Assembly: GCF_030052815.1 (NCBI RefSeq)
Contig: NW_026614728.1
Location: forward strand, 61,573 to 125,572
DNA length: 64,000 nucleotides
Direction of reading: 5' to 3'
Source of the DNA: Hevea brasiliensis
Lineage: Eukaryota > Streptophyta > Magnoliopsida > Malpighiales > Euphorbiaceae
Shown: positions 23,147 to 35,405 of the stretch, piece after piece
Position numbering within the stretch: the stretch's first letter is position 1
Layout of the letters: each line of letters starts with the position of its first letter
The notes under the pieces: generated by a model
What the model was told of the DNA's origin: nothing
The model's database searches: none
What the model saw: only the letters and a program-made list of their open reading frames with translations
Made by a program: the position numbers and the translations under genes

Positions 23147-24727
23147 TTCAGTACTCAGTTAAATTGTTTCTAATCATTAGGTTCCATAAATAAATTTTAT
23201 TGATACTACTCCTTTCATTAGTCAACCTATAATGTTGAACCTTGATGCACTCTAGGTGAATTAGGTTTAATATTACCAATATGTCACATTTTGCATTTCA
23301 ATATGCTATTAATGTAGTGCAATTTACCATTTTTACAAGTTGGCATTCATTGCCAAATTATTTCAAGCATCATTGTATCTAAATGTCAAGTTCTCAATTT
23401 TTGTGTGCTAGATTAGTCTAGCTTAAAGTCCTATTTCACTTGGTTTTTAGCTTTTGGTCAAAGAAGTAAAATTGTAGCTCTATGTCTCATTGCACTCGGG
23501 GCAAAATTTCAGGTCATTCTAAGTTGTATAGACCAAGACATGGTCAATTTACTAAAGCTGGACAGATTGCACCTTTAGTGCAAAATTTGGTCAATTTTAG
23601 GTCACTTTTAGTTCTGACAGTTTTAGTACCCGAATTTGTGCAAGCTATTTGACTTGCTTATGGTCATTTTTGGGTTTTGGTGTGTTCATAAGATTATAGC
23701 TATATGTCTAATCTATTCATGGTAAAAATTTCAGGTCATTTGGACTTGTTTTGAGTGAGTTATGGTCATCCTAATGACTACTGTTCATATAGTCATAAAT
23801 CTGGGTTTGCAAGGTTGCCATTCCGGATTTGGTCATTTTTAAGGTCAGTTTCATGAAAGTTGGCCTATTTGGTGTCTAGTTTCACCTCCCATTGGCCTCA
23901 TACCAATTGGGTTCACAGTTTTGCACTTATAACCTAATTTAGGTACTGCCAACAACACACAACCTGCACAAGACAATTACACTTCCAATTTGACATTCCT
24001 CCTCCTCCTCATGACTTCATTATTTATTCATAGCACTTCTACAAATACTAAACACAATTCTAGCAAGCATATTGGGCAGAACACTCAAGTGCTCAATGCA
24101 CACATTTCACCATTAAAGTCCAACATTCACATCCACCCAAATTCAATGTATATCAACACTTATTTTACACATACACTTCCATGACAATTATACAAACTAC
24201 CCACAATTCAACACCATCATATTTCATTAATAAACTTCATATTCACACACACAAATTCATGATATTATAGGCTGCCAAACATGGTAGTTTGCCAAAGCAT
24301 CAAGGTCCCATTTCAAACCCTTAATTCAAGCATTAACATGCACATACTTGGACATTAACCTACTACAACTTTTATTTGAGTTAATCAACCTTAATTCCCA
24401 TCCATTAAAGGTAAGAAAAACTCAAACACCACAAACCTTCATGGCTGTCAAAAATGGATAAATTCATATCTCACTCTTTTTTTTCATTTCTCTTTACCAA
24501 AGTACTCACCTCAACCTAAACACAAGGTTTACTAAAGCTAGGGAGAGGATTTGGACACTTACCTCTTGAGAGCTTCATTCAAACTTCACCAAATCTTGTT
24601 TTTCTTGTATTTCATTATTTTATGTCTCCTCACTAACATCTAAGTGTAGTTCTAGGCATCCTAGCTGTCCAGACAGACATTGGTCACTGGAACAGTAGAA
24701 CACATTACCGAATATAAGGGTGTTACA
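23147..24727 (-). repeat. Solo LTR of family D type, right part
   Basis: It continues the solo LTR begun at 9798. The first five bases (TTCAG) are the TSD copy of element D2. It ends GGTGTTACA at 24727, followed by TATCA (24728-24732), the duplicate of 9793-9797. The joined solo LTR is about 2.9 kb. It lacks about 0.6 kb present in D2 LTRs, at the junction near 24598 where it jumps to TTTTTCTTGTATTTCATTAT. Confidence 0.85.
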
Positions 24728-24732
24728 TATCA

Positions 24733-25289
24733 TCTATCTTAACTCATCCTTTGCTTTTTTACCCTTCTATAAGAACATGTGAGGAGACCCTTGATGTACC
24801 TCTTCTATAGCTTGTAGGGAGCCTTTGCCATCCTCCTGCTCTTCCCTTTCACTAACCTTGTCTCATATTTTCTTCATCTATTAAGACTATAGGAGGAACT
24901 ACCATTGACATATGCCTTATTTCTCATTCTTTACTCTCTCTATGTACCTATTTCAAGAGTTAGAGATAGGAGATAACTCTTCTTCTTTCTTATTTGTAGA
25001 TTTTTATAAGTTAACCCACTACATTGTCGATTATGCTTTCCCTTTAAAGAGAAAGACAAACCTAAAAGGAACCAATACATAACTCAAATATTGTACACTT
25101 ATCACATCATATCATACATATAGCATAAAATGAGCTCAGTGTCCCTCCTTGTAGGGATTTCCTAAACCTAACACACTTAAAAGGGCATGTATATCACTAA
25201 GCTTGCCATAACTAGATGCTTTACTTTCTATACGTAACATCTTTTGCTTCTAGGTCAGACCTTTTGAACCTAGAGCTCTGCTACCATTT
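24733..25289 (-). mobile_element. Family C interior, part 2: non-coding
   Basis: Resumes family C after the solo LTR. AT-rich, no recognisable coding motif. It ends at a primer-binding-site-like sequence at 25275-25286. Confidence 0.55.
25275..25286 (-). promoter_or_regulatory. Family C primer-binding site, one mismatch
   Basis: The minus strand reads TGGTAGCAGAGC, one base different from the initiator tRNA-Met complement. A few bases further right starts a CATGACTTGGCTAGGGGGTC sequence, which resembles the end of plant gypsy LTRs that carry TCACGACCC-like ends. Confidence 0.6.
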
Positions 25290-25352
25290 TTTCATGACTT
25301 GGCTAGGGGGTCATAACTAGCATTAGGGAACGAGTTGACTTAAGGCTGTCAG
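25290..25352 (-). repeat. Family C 5' LTR, first 63 bp
   Basis: This is the LTR stretch before the element B insertion. It ends in GTCAG (25348-25352). The continuation starts after GTCGG at 56158-56162. Across the join the LTR reads smoothly into AACCCGTAGTAAGCC. Confidence 0.6.
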
Positions 25353-25395
25353 TGCAACATCCTCATTTAGCTAGTCCAAATGCATCTCTGTTAGG
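25353..25395 (+). repeat. Element B 5' LTR, first 43 bp
   Basis: TGCAACATCCTCATTTAGCT matches the 3' LTR start TGTAATATCCTCATTTAGCT at 53102. It is cut by element A at CTGTTAGG, where the other LTR reads CTGTTCCGG. Confidence 0.8.
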
Positions 25396-26943
25396 TGTAA
25401 CACCCCTATTGGCATAGCACGGTATATTTCCATTAGGTGACCAGTGGTCGGACAATTAAGGGGATTGAACCACACTTAAGTCAATTAGAGAAGCCATAAA
25501 CACAAATAATTAGTAATGTTCAATTAGTTAAGTATAAATAAGAAAAACAGAACATGAGAGGTTAAAGCGAGCGAGTCACAAGATGGGTGACCTTCTGAAC
25601 AGCTGAAGTCATTTTAAACTCAAAATTCGAACCGTAAAATGTGATGCTGCGGTCCTTAGGCCCCTTACGAACACAGTGGAAAAGAGAAAATCACGAAAAA
25701 GGACTGTTAATCCAGTCAAATAATTAGGTCAGGGAGCCAGAAGAAATATTGAATTATTTGCAAACCGATGAATCGCGAGGGCAATTTGGTCAATTGACCC
25801 AGAGTGACTCGACCTAATCACAAATAAAATTTGAGAAAAGAAAATTTCAGAGTCGGGAATTAAATTAAAGAACTAATAGAAAAAAAAAAGAAAGAAAATG
25901 AAAAAGGTGTAGGGAGATGAGATCGTTTATTTTCCTCTCTCTCTGGCTTACCAGTTGAGGTCGAGATCGGATGAGTACTCATTAGCTAGCTAGCCACCTC
26001 CCTCATTGATTTCGATTAATGGGGTTGTAGATTGCTTTTTCGTGGTGTACAACACGGCATTGATAAAAAATTTTGTGTCATGGCTTAAGTTGTTTATGAT
26101 TTTGGCAACACTGTGTTTATTAAATTATTTGACTAAATTGTGTTATTATGAGCTTTGATAATTTGTGAAATGTGATTGAGAAATATTTAAATTGTGTTTT
26201 GGCAATGAATGATTAATGTATTGTATTTTAAATTTTTATTGTGCACCACTGAGTATTTTTTACTCAGCGATAGCTTATTTTGCTGTCACAGATAAGAGCA
26301 AGGAAAAAGCAGCAGAGTGAGCTGCTATTGAATTGAGGACTACACTGGTCTTTTGTACGAGTATTATTTTATACCCTTGTAGTTAATTTTGATGTAAATA
26401 TTATAACGCTTTATGTATCAATGTAAAGTTGAGCAGTTGTAAAATAAATTGTAATAATATTATTTTTGGATTTCCTTCTGTAAATTAATATTTGTACTTG
26501 TGAATTTCATACTTTATGCCTTATGAATGAAGTTATTAAATATTTTGAGACGATAAATTTTGATTTAGATTGTGGAATTATTTTGAAGTGAATTGAATTG
26601 AATTGATTTGAGATTTATTGGAGGTTGGGAGTTAAGAAAATTATTGGAAGTTTTTTTTTTTAGGTATTTGAAGAACTATTTTCTCCAAATACAAACGGGA
26701 CTCTATCAAAATTTTTATAAAATTCGCAGTAAAATTAAAATGGACAAAAATTTTTACTAGTATTTAAACTTTGAATAAATGGTTTTTAATTCCCCCCAAA
26801 ATGCTCACTACTTCCAGAATGTAAGAAAATTGTTTTAAAATCTCTTGTAGTGTACTTAATGAATTATCGGTAGATGAAGTTCGGTAGTTCATTAGGTATT
26901 CTACGGGATCATGTCATGCCTTACAGAGGGGTGAGGTGTGATA
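25396..26943 (+). repeat. Element A 5' LTR with internal deletion
   Basis: Starts TGTAACACCC and ends GGTGTGATA (the last dinucleotide CA has become TA). It is 1548 bp, while the 3' LTR is about 2.78 kb once the nested DNA is removed. About 1.2 kb is missing near 25905-25916, where the 3' LTR has 43067-44280. Twin hairpins lie at 26249-26289. Confidence 0.88.
26249..26289 (+). other. Twin-hairpin motif in element A 5' LTR
   Basis: CTGAGTA pairs with TACTCAG around five T. GCGATAGC then pairs with GCTGTCAC (mismatched where the 3' LTR has CGC). Confidence 0.6.
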
Positions 26944-26951
26944 TATTTTAG

Positions 26952-26963
26952 TGGTATCAGAGC
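26952..26963 (+). promoter_or_regulatory. Element A primer-binding site (initiator tRNA-Met)
   Basis: TGGTATCAGAGC, eight bases after the LTR, preceded by TTTTAG as in D2. Confidence 0.9.
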
Positions 26964-27131
26964 ATGTTTTTCAATAAATTTTAACTATGTGTATGAATAT
27001 TTTATTGATAAGTACAACTGCTCAAGTGTCTTTAATTGATACATATGACGTATTTACATCATGAATTTGCACTAACGGAGGTCAACCTCCTTGTGTTTGA
27101 TCTCAGGAAGTAGAAAATTTGGGAAAACGGA

Positions 27132-28365
27132 ATGGAAGGAGGAGATCATTAGAAGAACAATCTGTTGGTGAGGTTCAAGGGAAGCCTCGGCACTTCGAGC
27201 GTGAGTGGGTCACCACTCCGGCTCCTACTCGGCCACCGCGATTCCACCTTTCGGTTTATGCAGATGGCTACATTTTCCAACAAATGGCGGGAAATGTGCC
27301 ACCCCAAGCTCAAATGCAAACACCTGTAGCACAACCACAACCCTCGACTCGGCAATATGAAAAATTAATAAAAGTTGGGGCCACCGAGTTTAATGGCACT
27401 GTGGATCCACTGGAGGCAGAACAGTGGTTGGAAAGAATGGAACGGGTTTTCAGAAAGCTGCAGTGTACTGAAGAATTAAAATTTGAGTATTCAATATCTC
27501 TTCTCCTAGGGGATGCATATGAATGGTGGAAGACCATCCCCCACAGCCTGGTTGAGCCACCCGTGTTAACCTGGTCAGACTTTTTAAGAGAGTTTCGACA
27601 GAAATGGGTTCCTGATGCATATATGGATATGAAGTTGCAAGAATTTTTGAGTTTGAAACAAGGGGACAGAACCATAGCAGAATTTGAGAGGGACTTCTCT
27701 CGACTGAGCCACTATGCTGGAAGCTTAGTCTCCACCCCCAGAGATAGATGTAAGAGGTTTGAGTCCGAGTTAAGGCTGAATCTGAGAATGCAAGTTGTGG
27801 GTTTTCGACATCAAAATTTCGCTGAGTTGATCTCACAGGCCCTGGAACTGGAAAGGATAGAATCTGAAGGGGCAGTAAAGAAGCCTACACAAGAGAAAAA
27901 GAAGACTGAAAAGACTACGGGACAAACATCTGAGAGTGGTTCTGGAAAGAGGAAACAGTTTGGGGGATCCAGCTCTCGTAGATCAGGCAGAGGTAGATTT
28001 TCTGGCCAAAGACCACCCTAGTCTGGTCAGCAGACCCAGCAGGCACCCCGAGGAACTCTATCACTACGACAGTGTGAAACTTATAGCAGAACTCACAGTG
28101 GGGTTTGTTTTAAGGCCACCAGTGCATGTTTTAATTGTGGAGGGAGCGGACATTTCGCTAAGGATTGCACTAGTCTGCGCTGGTCTGGACCTTCTACTAC
28201 ATCTGAGGGATCAGCCCAAGTCTCTGCACCTAGAGGGTCACAGTCAGCTGCTAGAGGTAGAGGCAGAGGTAGGGGTCCTGGTAACACTCCTGGAAGTAAA
28301 AGCACTGTTAACCAGCCAGTATCTAGTGGCACACCAATCAGAGTGTATACCATGCGTAGTAGCTG
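27132..28365 (+). pseudogene. Element A gag, frameshifted and with a stop
   Basis: Gag forms the virus-like particle in which reverse transcription occurs. An ATG at 27132 opens MEGGDH and then stops; the rest is read from another frame. That frame holds FQQMAGNVP, TEFNGTVDPLEAEQWLERM, DAYEWWKTIPHSL, LQEFLSLKQGDRT and QALELERIE. It then becomes Lys/Ser/Arg-rich up to a TAG at 28019-28021. The same frame continues past this stop into a CCHC zinc knuckle (CFNCGGSGHFAKDC, 28127-28168) and an Arg/Gly-rich tract. It ends at TGA 28363-28365, where a short deletion shifts frame before the protease. Confidence 0.88.
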
Positions 28366-28661
28366 AAACATCAGACGTAGTAGCTGGTATTTTCTCCATC
28401 CTTGACCAAGATGTACATGTGTTATTTGATCCTGGCTCCACACATTCGTATGTTAGTGCTAGTGTGATATGTTCTACTGGTATTCAGTGTGTACCAATGG
28501 ATTATGATGTGCTAGTAACTAGTCCATTAGGCCAGGAGGTCAGGGTAAATAAATTATATAGAGATTGTCTTTTGGTGATCCAAGGACACACTTTTTTGTC
28601 AGATTTAATTGAAATGCCCTTCAGAGATTATGACATTATCTTGGGCATGGATTGGTTGTGA
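28350..28661 (+). pseudogene. Element A aspartic protease
   Basis: The frame reads AETSDVVAG, then LFDPGSTHSYVS with the DPGSTHS catalytic motif (DS/TG variant), then DIILGMDWL and a stop. The linker is shorter than in D2, which has MRQREEAET. The following 28662-28827 is a degenerate link to RT with frame changes. Confidence 0.88.
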
Positions 28662-28827
28662 GCATCACACCATGATTGGATTGTAGATCAAGATAGTCAC
28701 TTTTGGTTTTTCCTCGGTATGGTGATGTAGTAATACACGGGAGAGGCGATTATTGCCTTCAAACATCATTTCAAATTTTGCGCGTAAAAATGATTAGGAA
28801 AGAGTGTGAGGCGTACTTGGCACCTAA

Positions 28828-29583
28828 GTGGGGAGTCCAGCATTAAAGGACATTCCTACTGTATGTGACTTTCCAGATGTATTTCCTGATGAATTGCCAG
28901 GATTACCTCTAGAAAGTGAAGTGCAGTTTGAAATTGATGTTTTGCCTAGTGTGGAACCAATCTCCATAACACCATACAGAATGGCACCTACAGAATTGAA
29001 GGAGTTGAAAGTGCAATTGCAAGAATTGCTTGACAAGGGCTTTATCTGCACTAGTGTGTCACCTTGGGGAGCGCTAGTGTTGTTTGTAAAAAAGAAAGAT
29101 GGCACCCTTCGGTTATGCATTGACTATCGGCAGTTGAATAAAGTGACAATAAAGAACAAATACCCATTGCCCCGCATTGATGACTTATTTGATCAGTTGA
29201 GAGGTGCAACTGTGTTCTCCAAAATTGACCTGAGATCAGGTTATTATCAGCTGAAAGTACAAGAGCGATATTCCTAAAGCGCCTTCAGAACCCGTTATGG
29301 CCATTATGAGTTCTTGGTCATGCCATTCGGGTTAACTAATGCTCCGGCTACTTTTATGGATCTGATGAACACTATCTTCAGACCATACCTCGACCAGTTT
29401 GTTGTGGTATTTATTGATGATATATTGGTCTATTTGAGGAATGCAGAAGAGCATGATAGACATCTGCGGATTGTATTACAAACTTTGAGGGAGAAACAAC
29501 TATATGCCAAACTGTCGAAGTGTGAATTTTGGCTGAAGGAGATATCCTTTTTGGGGGCACATAGTATCAGCAGAGGGTATTAA
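28828..29583 (+). pseudogene. Element A reverse transcriptase, two frames
   Basis: The first piece (28828-29277) has [46 protein letters not shown] and [14 protein letters not shown] frame change near 29268-29314 follows. The second piece (29314-29583) has [24 protein letters not shown] (catalytic FIDD) and [10 protein letters not shown], and then ends. From 29584 to 29876 the thumb/connection region is degraded, with several frame changes. Confidence 0.9.
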
Positions 29584-29876
29584 GGTAGATCCTAGCAAGA
29601 TTGAAGCTGTCCTTAATTGGAAGCCACCCAGAAATGTCACAGATTCGATTTTAGGTTTAGTGGATACTACCTGTCGATTTATGAAGGATTCTCCATGTTG
29701 GCGTCTCCATTGACCAAGTTGCTTAGAAAGGATGTGAAATTTCGGTGGAGCGGATAAATGCTAGCAAAGTTTTGCTGAATTGAAAAGATGTTTGTGAGGC
29801 TCGATCTTGACTTTACCTACAGGGTAAAGAATATACAGATTCTGACGATGCTTCTCACAATGGGTTAGGCTGTGTA

Positions 29877-31730
29877 TTGATGCAAGATCGAAATGTCATT
29901 GCCTATGCATCACGCCAGCTAAAATTGCATGAGAGGAATTATCCGACACATGACTTGGAACTTGCAGCTATTGTGTTTGCTCTTAAGATCTGGAGACATT
30001 ATTTGTATGGGGCGAAGTGTTACATCTACACAGATCATAAGAGTTTGAAGTATTTGGACACCCAGAAAGAGTTGAATTTGAGACAGAGGAGATGGTTAGA
30101 GTTGATAAAAGACTATGATTGTCTGATAGACTATCAGCCAGGTAAGGCTAATGTTGTGGCTGACGCCTTAAGTCGCAAGACTATGGCAAGTCTACGGGTT
30201 ACTCCTTTATCTTTGGTACATGAGTTGAGATCATTACATGCCAGTTTAGAGATTAGTGATGAGGGGCAGACAATAGTTGCATGGCATGTACAGCCAGTGT
30301 TGATTGATCATATCAGAATGGCTGCTCAGAATGATGAAAGGTATCAGAAGCTGTTGGAAGAAGTTCGGCAGGGCAAGAAACCAGAATTCTCAATCAGAGA
30401 TGATGGTTTACTGCTACATCAGGGTAGAATATGTGTTCCTAATGATGTTGATTTGAGGCAGATCATTTTAAAGGAAGCACATGAGTCTCCTTTTGCCATG
30501 CACCCTGATGGTACAAAAATGTATAGAGGGCTAAAGGAGCATTACTGGTGGATGGGTATGAAAAGAGATGTGGCAGAGTTTGTTTCCAAATGCCTAACTT
30601 GTCAGCAAGTAAAGGCAGAGCATTAAGTACCCACTGGGTTATTACATCCACTAACAGTGCCAGAATGGAAATGGGAAAGAATAACGAAGGATTTTGTAAT
30701 GGGACTTCCGAGGACACAGAAGAGTCATGATGCAGTATGGGTCATTGTTGACAAATTGACTAAGTCTGCTCATTTTCTGCCAGTCCAAATGGACTACAGT
30801 TTAGACAGATTGTCCAGGTTGTACATCGATGAGATTGTGAGACTTCATGGAGTGCCAGTATCTATCGTATCAGACAGAGATCCTAGGTTCACTTCTAGAT
30901 TCTGGGGTTGTTTTCAGAGAGCCCTAGGAACTAGATTGAACTTTAGTACTGCATTCCATCCACAGATAGATGGCCAGTCTGAGAGGGTAATTCAGATCTT
31001 GGAGGATATGCTACGGGCTTGTGTGATTGAGTTTGAGGGTAGTTGGGATACACACTTGCCTTTGATTGAGTTTGCTTACAACAACAGCTACCAATCAAGC
31101 ATTGGGATGCCTCCATATGAAGCTTTGTATGGCAGAAAATGTAGAACCCCGTTGTGTTGGGATGACGTGGGCGAAAGAAAGATGATTGGACCCGAAATTG
31201 TCTAGCAAACTGAGGAGAAGATTAGGGTAATCAGAGATCGACTTAAGACTGCATCAGACCGTCAGAAGTCCTATATTGATTTGAAAAGAAGGGATATTGA
31301 GTATGCAGTCGGTGAGAAAGTTTTTTTAAAAGTTTCTCCTTGGAAGAGAATTATGAGATTCGGTAGAAAGGGGAAACTGAGTCCTCATTTCATTGGGCCA
31401 TATGAGGTTCTGGAAAGAGTGGGTCCCTTGGCATATCGGTTGGCACTACCTCCAGAGTTGGAGAAGATACATAACGTCTTCCATGTGTCAATGTTGAGGA
31501 GGTATCGATTAGACCCATCTCATATACTACCACTAGAAGAAATTGAAGTGAATCCAGACCTCACATATGAAGAAGAACCCATAAAGATTCTGGCTTATGA
31601 GGTAAAGCAGCTACGAAACAAGCAGATACCATTGGTAAAAGTGTTGTGGAACCATCATTCGGGCCAGGAGGCTACTTGGGAACAAGAGGAGGACATGAGG
31701 AGACAGCACCCACAGCTGTTCAGAGATTGA
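29877..31730 (+). pseudogene. Element A RNase H, integrase and chromodomain: one frame with two stops
   Basis: A single frame runs 1854 bp, broken only by TAA at 30624 and TAG at 31203. In order: RNase H ([17 protein letters not shown]); integrase HHCC zinc region ([15 protein letters not shown]); catalytic core ([31 protein letters not shown], giving D, D, E); C-terminal FIGPYEVLERVGP, the GPY/F module; MLRRY; and a chromodomain-like end (KVLWNHHS, EATWEQEEDM). Chromodomains steer chromovirus integration to marked heterochromatin. This is the best-preserved pol 3' half in the window. Both stops fit C-to-T change in a glutamine codon, judged from the sister copies. Confidence 0.92.
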
Positions 31731-31760
31731 TACTAGGTAAAATTTCGAGACGAAATTTAT

Positions 31761-31774
31761 TTTAAGGGGGGGAG
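31761..31774 (+). promoter_or_regulatory. Element A polypurine tract
   Basis: TTTAAGGGGGGGAG, four bases before the 3' LTR. Confidence 0.88.
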
Positions 31775-31777
31775 AAT

Positions 31778-32119
31778 TGTAACACCCCTATTGGTATAGC
31801 CTGGTATATTTCACTATTCCGGTGACCAGAGTCGGTTCGGACAATTAAGGGGATTAAAACCACACTTAAGTCAATTAGAGAAGCCATAAACACAAATAAT
31901 TAGTAATGTTCAATTAGTTAAGTATAAATAAGAAAAATAGAACATGAGAGGTTAAACAAGCCGAGAGTCACAACGATGGGTAACCTTCTTGGGAACAACT
32001 GTGAAGTCATTTTAAACTCAAATTTCGAACCGTAAAATGTGACGTTACGGTCCTTAGGACCCTTACGAACACAGTGGAAAAGAGAAAATCACGAAAAAGG
32101 ACTGTTAAGCTAGTCAAAT
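31778..32119 (+). repeat. Element A 3' LTR, left part
   Basis: TGTAACACCCCTATTGG start. Matches the 5' LTR at 25396-25732. It is interrupted after CAAAT (32115-32119) by the family E composite. Confidence 0.9.
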
Positions 32120-34300
32120 TGTGACACCCCAACCTAAATATGACACCCCTTACCCGACTATAGTGTAGCCGAGCAAGTTATGCCACTCAGTGTGTCGAGC
32201 ACTCTATTTTATCTTAATTCATTTTTATTCTTCCTTTTGAATATAACTTGTGAAATATAATTTATTTAAGCCATTTATTGAAATTATAATTTATTTAAGG
32301 TTCCGAGAATTTTATAGAAAATCCAGTGAATCTGCTAAAAATGGAGAAAGCAGTTCTTGAACTGTGAAAAACACTTCCAATATTCATATATTCGTATTCA
32401 ATTACTCTCAAACTCCAATAATCATCATCTCAACATTTGTCAACCATTCATTTCTCAATTTCAATTCTCAATCATTCATCTCGTTTGATAGTCATGTAAC
32501 AGTCACAGATCAATATTCACTTTTCCATTTACAAGCACAAATTTGCATTATTTACATGAAAATCAAAATACATTACATAAGTTTCATTACATATGAGAAA
32601 ATCAAAATTTATTACAGAATGCCAAAATGACACCTAGTGTCCTACCAATGCACTGCAGAAGTTGAGGTGACACGGACCTTTGCAGCTGCAGGATGGACTC
32701 ACCCGATCACGTGGTCTACTGGGCTCACGATCTGTATCTCCAGTACCTACGCGTGGCAAAAGCAACGCGCTAAGCAATAATGCTTAGTGGTGCAATAATA
32801 TAATAAAAGCAAATAGCAGAAAGTAAGTATGTATAGAGTGTGTATGCTTTCTTTGTTTGGTATTGGTATATCCATTATTTCATTAACTTTGTTCACTTTT
32901 ATTCATTTGGTTGCCCAAGTAACCTACACTAGACGACTAGGCGGATAACGTAAAGCCTTTGGGTATCTAGTACCTCGGGCCGTCACACCATCGGTCACAT
33001 ATGCATCTCCCGGTGTGCAACAGAACAGCTACCAAGCTGTAAATAATCTCAGGCACAAGGCCAAGTCTCAATGCAAAGTCAGAATGGCTAAAAGCCATGA
33101 AATCACAGAATGGCATATTGCCATGTGCAGTACTGCTAACTGAACCCTATTGGCATGCCAAACTATCCAAACCAATCATGCTAGGTATACTAGGGCATTT
33201 GAAACTTTTAAATTCTTCAATTTGTGCATTTCAAGTTTTGGTGTCACTATTCACCTCATTGGTCAACAAAAATGTTGACTTTTGGATAGAAAATATGTAC
33301 ATTGACTTTGGCACTCCCAACATACCACATTTTACATTTAAAACTTGTTAGAATTGGTCACCATTACCATTTCTAACTTAAAACCAAGAGGGCAGAAAAT
33401 TTCAGTTTTTGAAGCATATGTTTACTGTTCCATTAAGCCCTGTTGCAGTGAGAATTTGAAGAAATGACAAACATGAAAGTTGTTCCTTATTTTGTCTAGT
33501 TGAATTTCCTTTTTTGAATCACTCCATTTGGAGTTTTGTAGCTCTAGATATGGTCCAAAAACCACAGCTGGCCGGATTGCCAATCTGCAGAATTGACCAT
33601 ATCTACAGTAACATGAACAGTAAATAGAATCACTTGGTTGGATGGGTTGTGGCCATAATTTGTGGTAGGTTCCTTCATGAAAGTTGTTTTTCTATGTCTT
33701 AACTTGTTGCTGTAAAAATTTCAGGTCAATTGACCAAATCTACAGTGAGTTATGGCCAAATGAACAGTTACTGTTCATTTGGTCATTCTGCAGAATCAGT
33801 TGCAGGGTATCCGGATTGGGGCCAAGTTTTGGTCCTCTTGCTTTGGTCTTTTGGGCATGGTTTCTTCAGCAAAAACGTGCCATTATAAGCCTAGTTTCAT
33901 GTCCAATTGGCCAAACACCAATTGGACCAACACAGCCATAGATATGGCAGTCCAAGTGGACTGAAATCTCACCACTATCTTTCTTGTCCTAGGCGACCTA
34001 CCATTCCACTTTGCCATGCCATATTTTAGTTCAATTTATGGTCAACTCACCTAAAATGGTCACTAATTGACCATTAAGATGTTCTCTAACAATTTCCTAA
34101 GCCAAGTCAATTTTTCACTTCTCAAAACCCTAGTTTTCCCTTATGATTCACACATACACCTAATTAAGCACTTCCATTCATTATTTATGTGTATAAACAC
34201 CTTAAACATAATCTCTAATTCATTCTAAGTCAATTAAAACCATCAAAAACACTCCACCTTTGTTCCTTCCTTAGGGCAGTCGAAATTCATAGGGTCCATA
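32120..34300 (-). repeat. Partial E-like LTR (outer)
   Basis: It begins TGTGACACCCCAACC, then a second TGACACCCCTTACCCGAC start-like block. It follows the family E LTR up to GGCAGTCGAAATTCATAGGG, which corresponds to about 36930 in the complete LTR. There it is cut by the inner element. Twin hairpins lie at 32749-32787. Open frames inside are chance. Confidence 0.8.
32749..32787 (-). other. Twin-hairpin motif in the outer E-like LTR
   Basis: CGCGT pairs with ACGCG (32750-32769), and CTAAGCA pairs with TGCTTAG (32770-32787). Confidence 0.65.
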
Positions 34301-34881
34301 TGTAACACCCCTCACCCGACTACAGTGTAGCCGAGCGAAGTGTGTCACATTCGGTGCCGGAGCACTCTATTTTATCTTAATTCATTTTTATCGTAGTTTT
34401 GAATATAACTTGCGAAATATAATTCATTTATTGTAATTGTAATTTATTTGAGGTTCCGAAAATTTTAAAGAAAATCCGGCGGAGTACCGGCTAAAAATGG
34501 AGAAAACCGTTCTTCGGAACCTGTGAAAAACACTTCCTATATTCATTTTCCATCATCTCAACTCCATTTATCAAATTCTCAACAATGTTCAATCTCAGTT
34601 CTCATTCATCCATATCATATGATACCATGCATATATCATAGATAAACATTCACTTTTTCATTTACAACCACAATTTTCATTATTTACATGAATATCAAAA
34701 TACATTACATAAGTTTCAAATACATATGAGAAAATAAAATCAATTACAATATACCAAAATGACATCTAGCGTCCTACCAATGCACTGCAGACAGTGAGGT
34801 GACACAGACACTATGCAGAACTGCAGGATGGACTTACCCAATCTGTGGTCTACTGGCTCTCGATCAGTATCTTCAGTACCT

Positions 34882-34919
34882 ACGCGTTGCAAAAGCGACG
34901 CGCTAAGCATAAAGCTTAG
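34882..34919 (-). other. Twin-hairpin motif in element E 3' LTR
   Basis: CGCGT pairs with ACGCG, and CTAAGC pairs with GCTTAG, directly adjacent. Confidence 0.6.
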
Positions 34920-35332
34920 TGGTGCAAATAATAAAATAGAAAGAAATAATATGCAAATACAAAATCATAATTTCTTAGCCATTGTGTTCATAAGAACTGA
35001 ATAATTACCAACTTAGTGTTTAGTCGAGGGCTAATTACGTTTTATGATATTAACTTCTTCATGCATCTTGTCAATTATTTTCTTCATGATCTTGAGCTTC
35101 TTTGTATTTTATTGTAATCATTCCTGATATTTAACTTTCGTATTTTCTTTAATAATCAGTTCAATTACAGTTATACTTTTCCATGCCCAAGTAACCTATA
35201 CTGGACGACTGGACTGGATAACGGGTCGTTGGCACTGGACACCGCGATGCCTCAGGCCGTCATACCATGGGACGCAGAACGTCAACCATGTATGCAGTCA
35301 GTATGGCTAAAAAGCCATGATATCACATAATT

Positions 35333-35405
35333 GGCATAAAAGCCATGCATACGAGCATAAAAGCCATGAATACGGGCATAAAGCCATGAATACAGGTATA
35401 AAGCC
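35333..35405. repeat. 21-bp tandem repeats in an E LTR
   Basis: About three and a half copies of a unit like CATAAAAGCCATGAATACGG. The partner LTR has the same array at about 40336-40408. The B LTR has only scattered related ATGGC/GCCAT motifs. Confidence 0.8.

Noticed and set aside
35333..35405. CRISPR-like short repeats
   Set aside because: Units are contiguous with no unique spacers, in a plant LTR; it is a tandem repeat.
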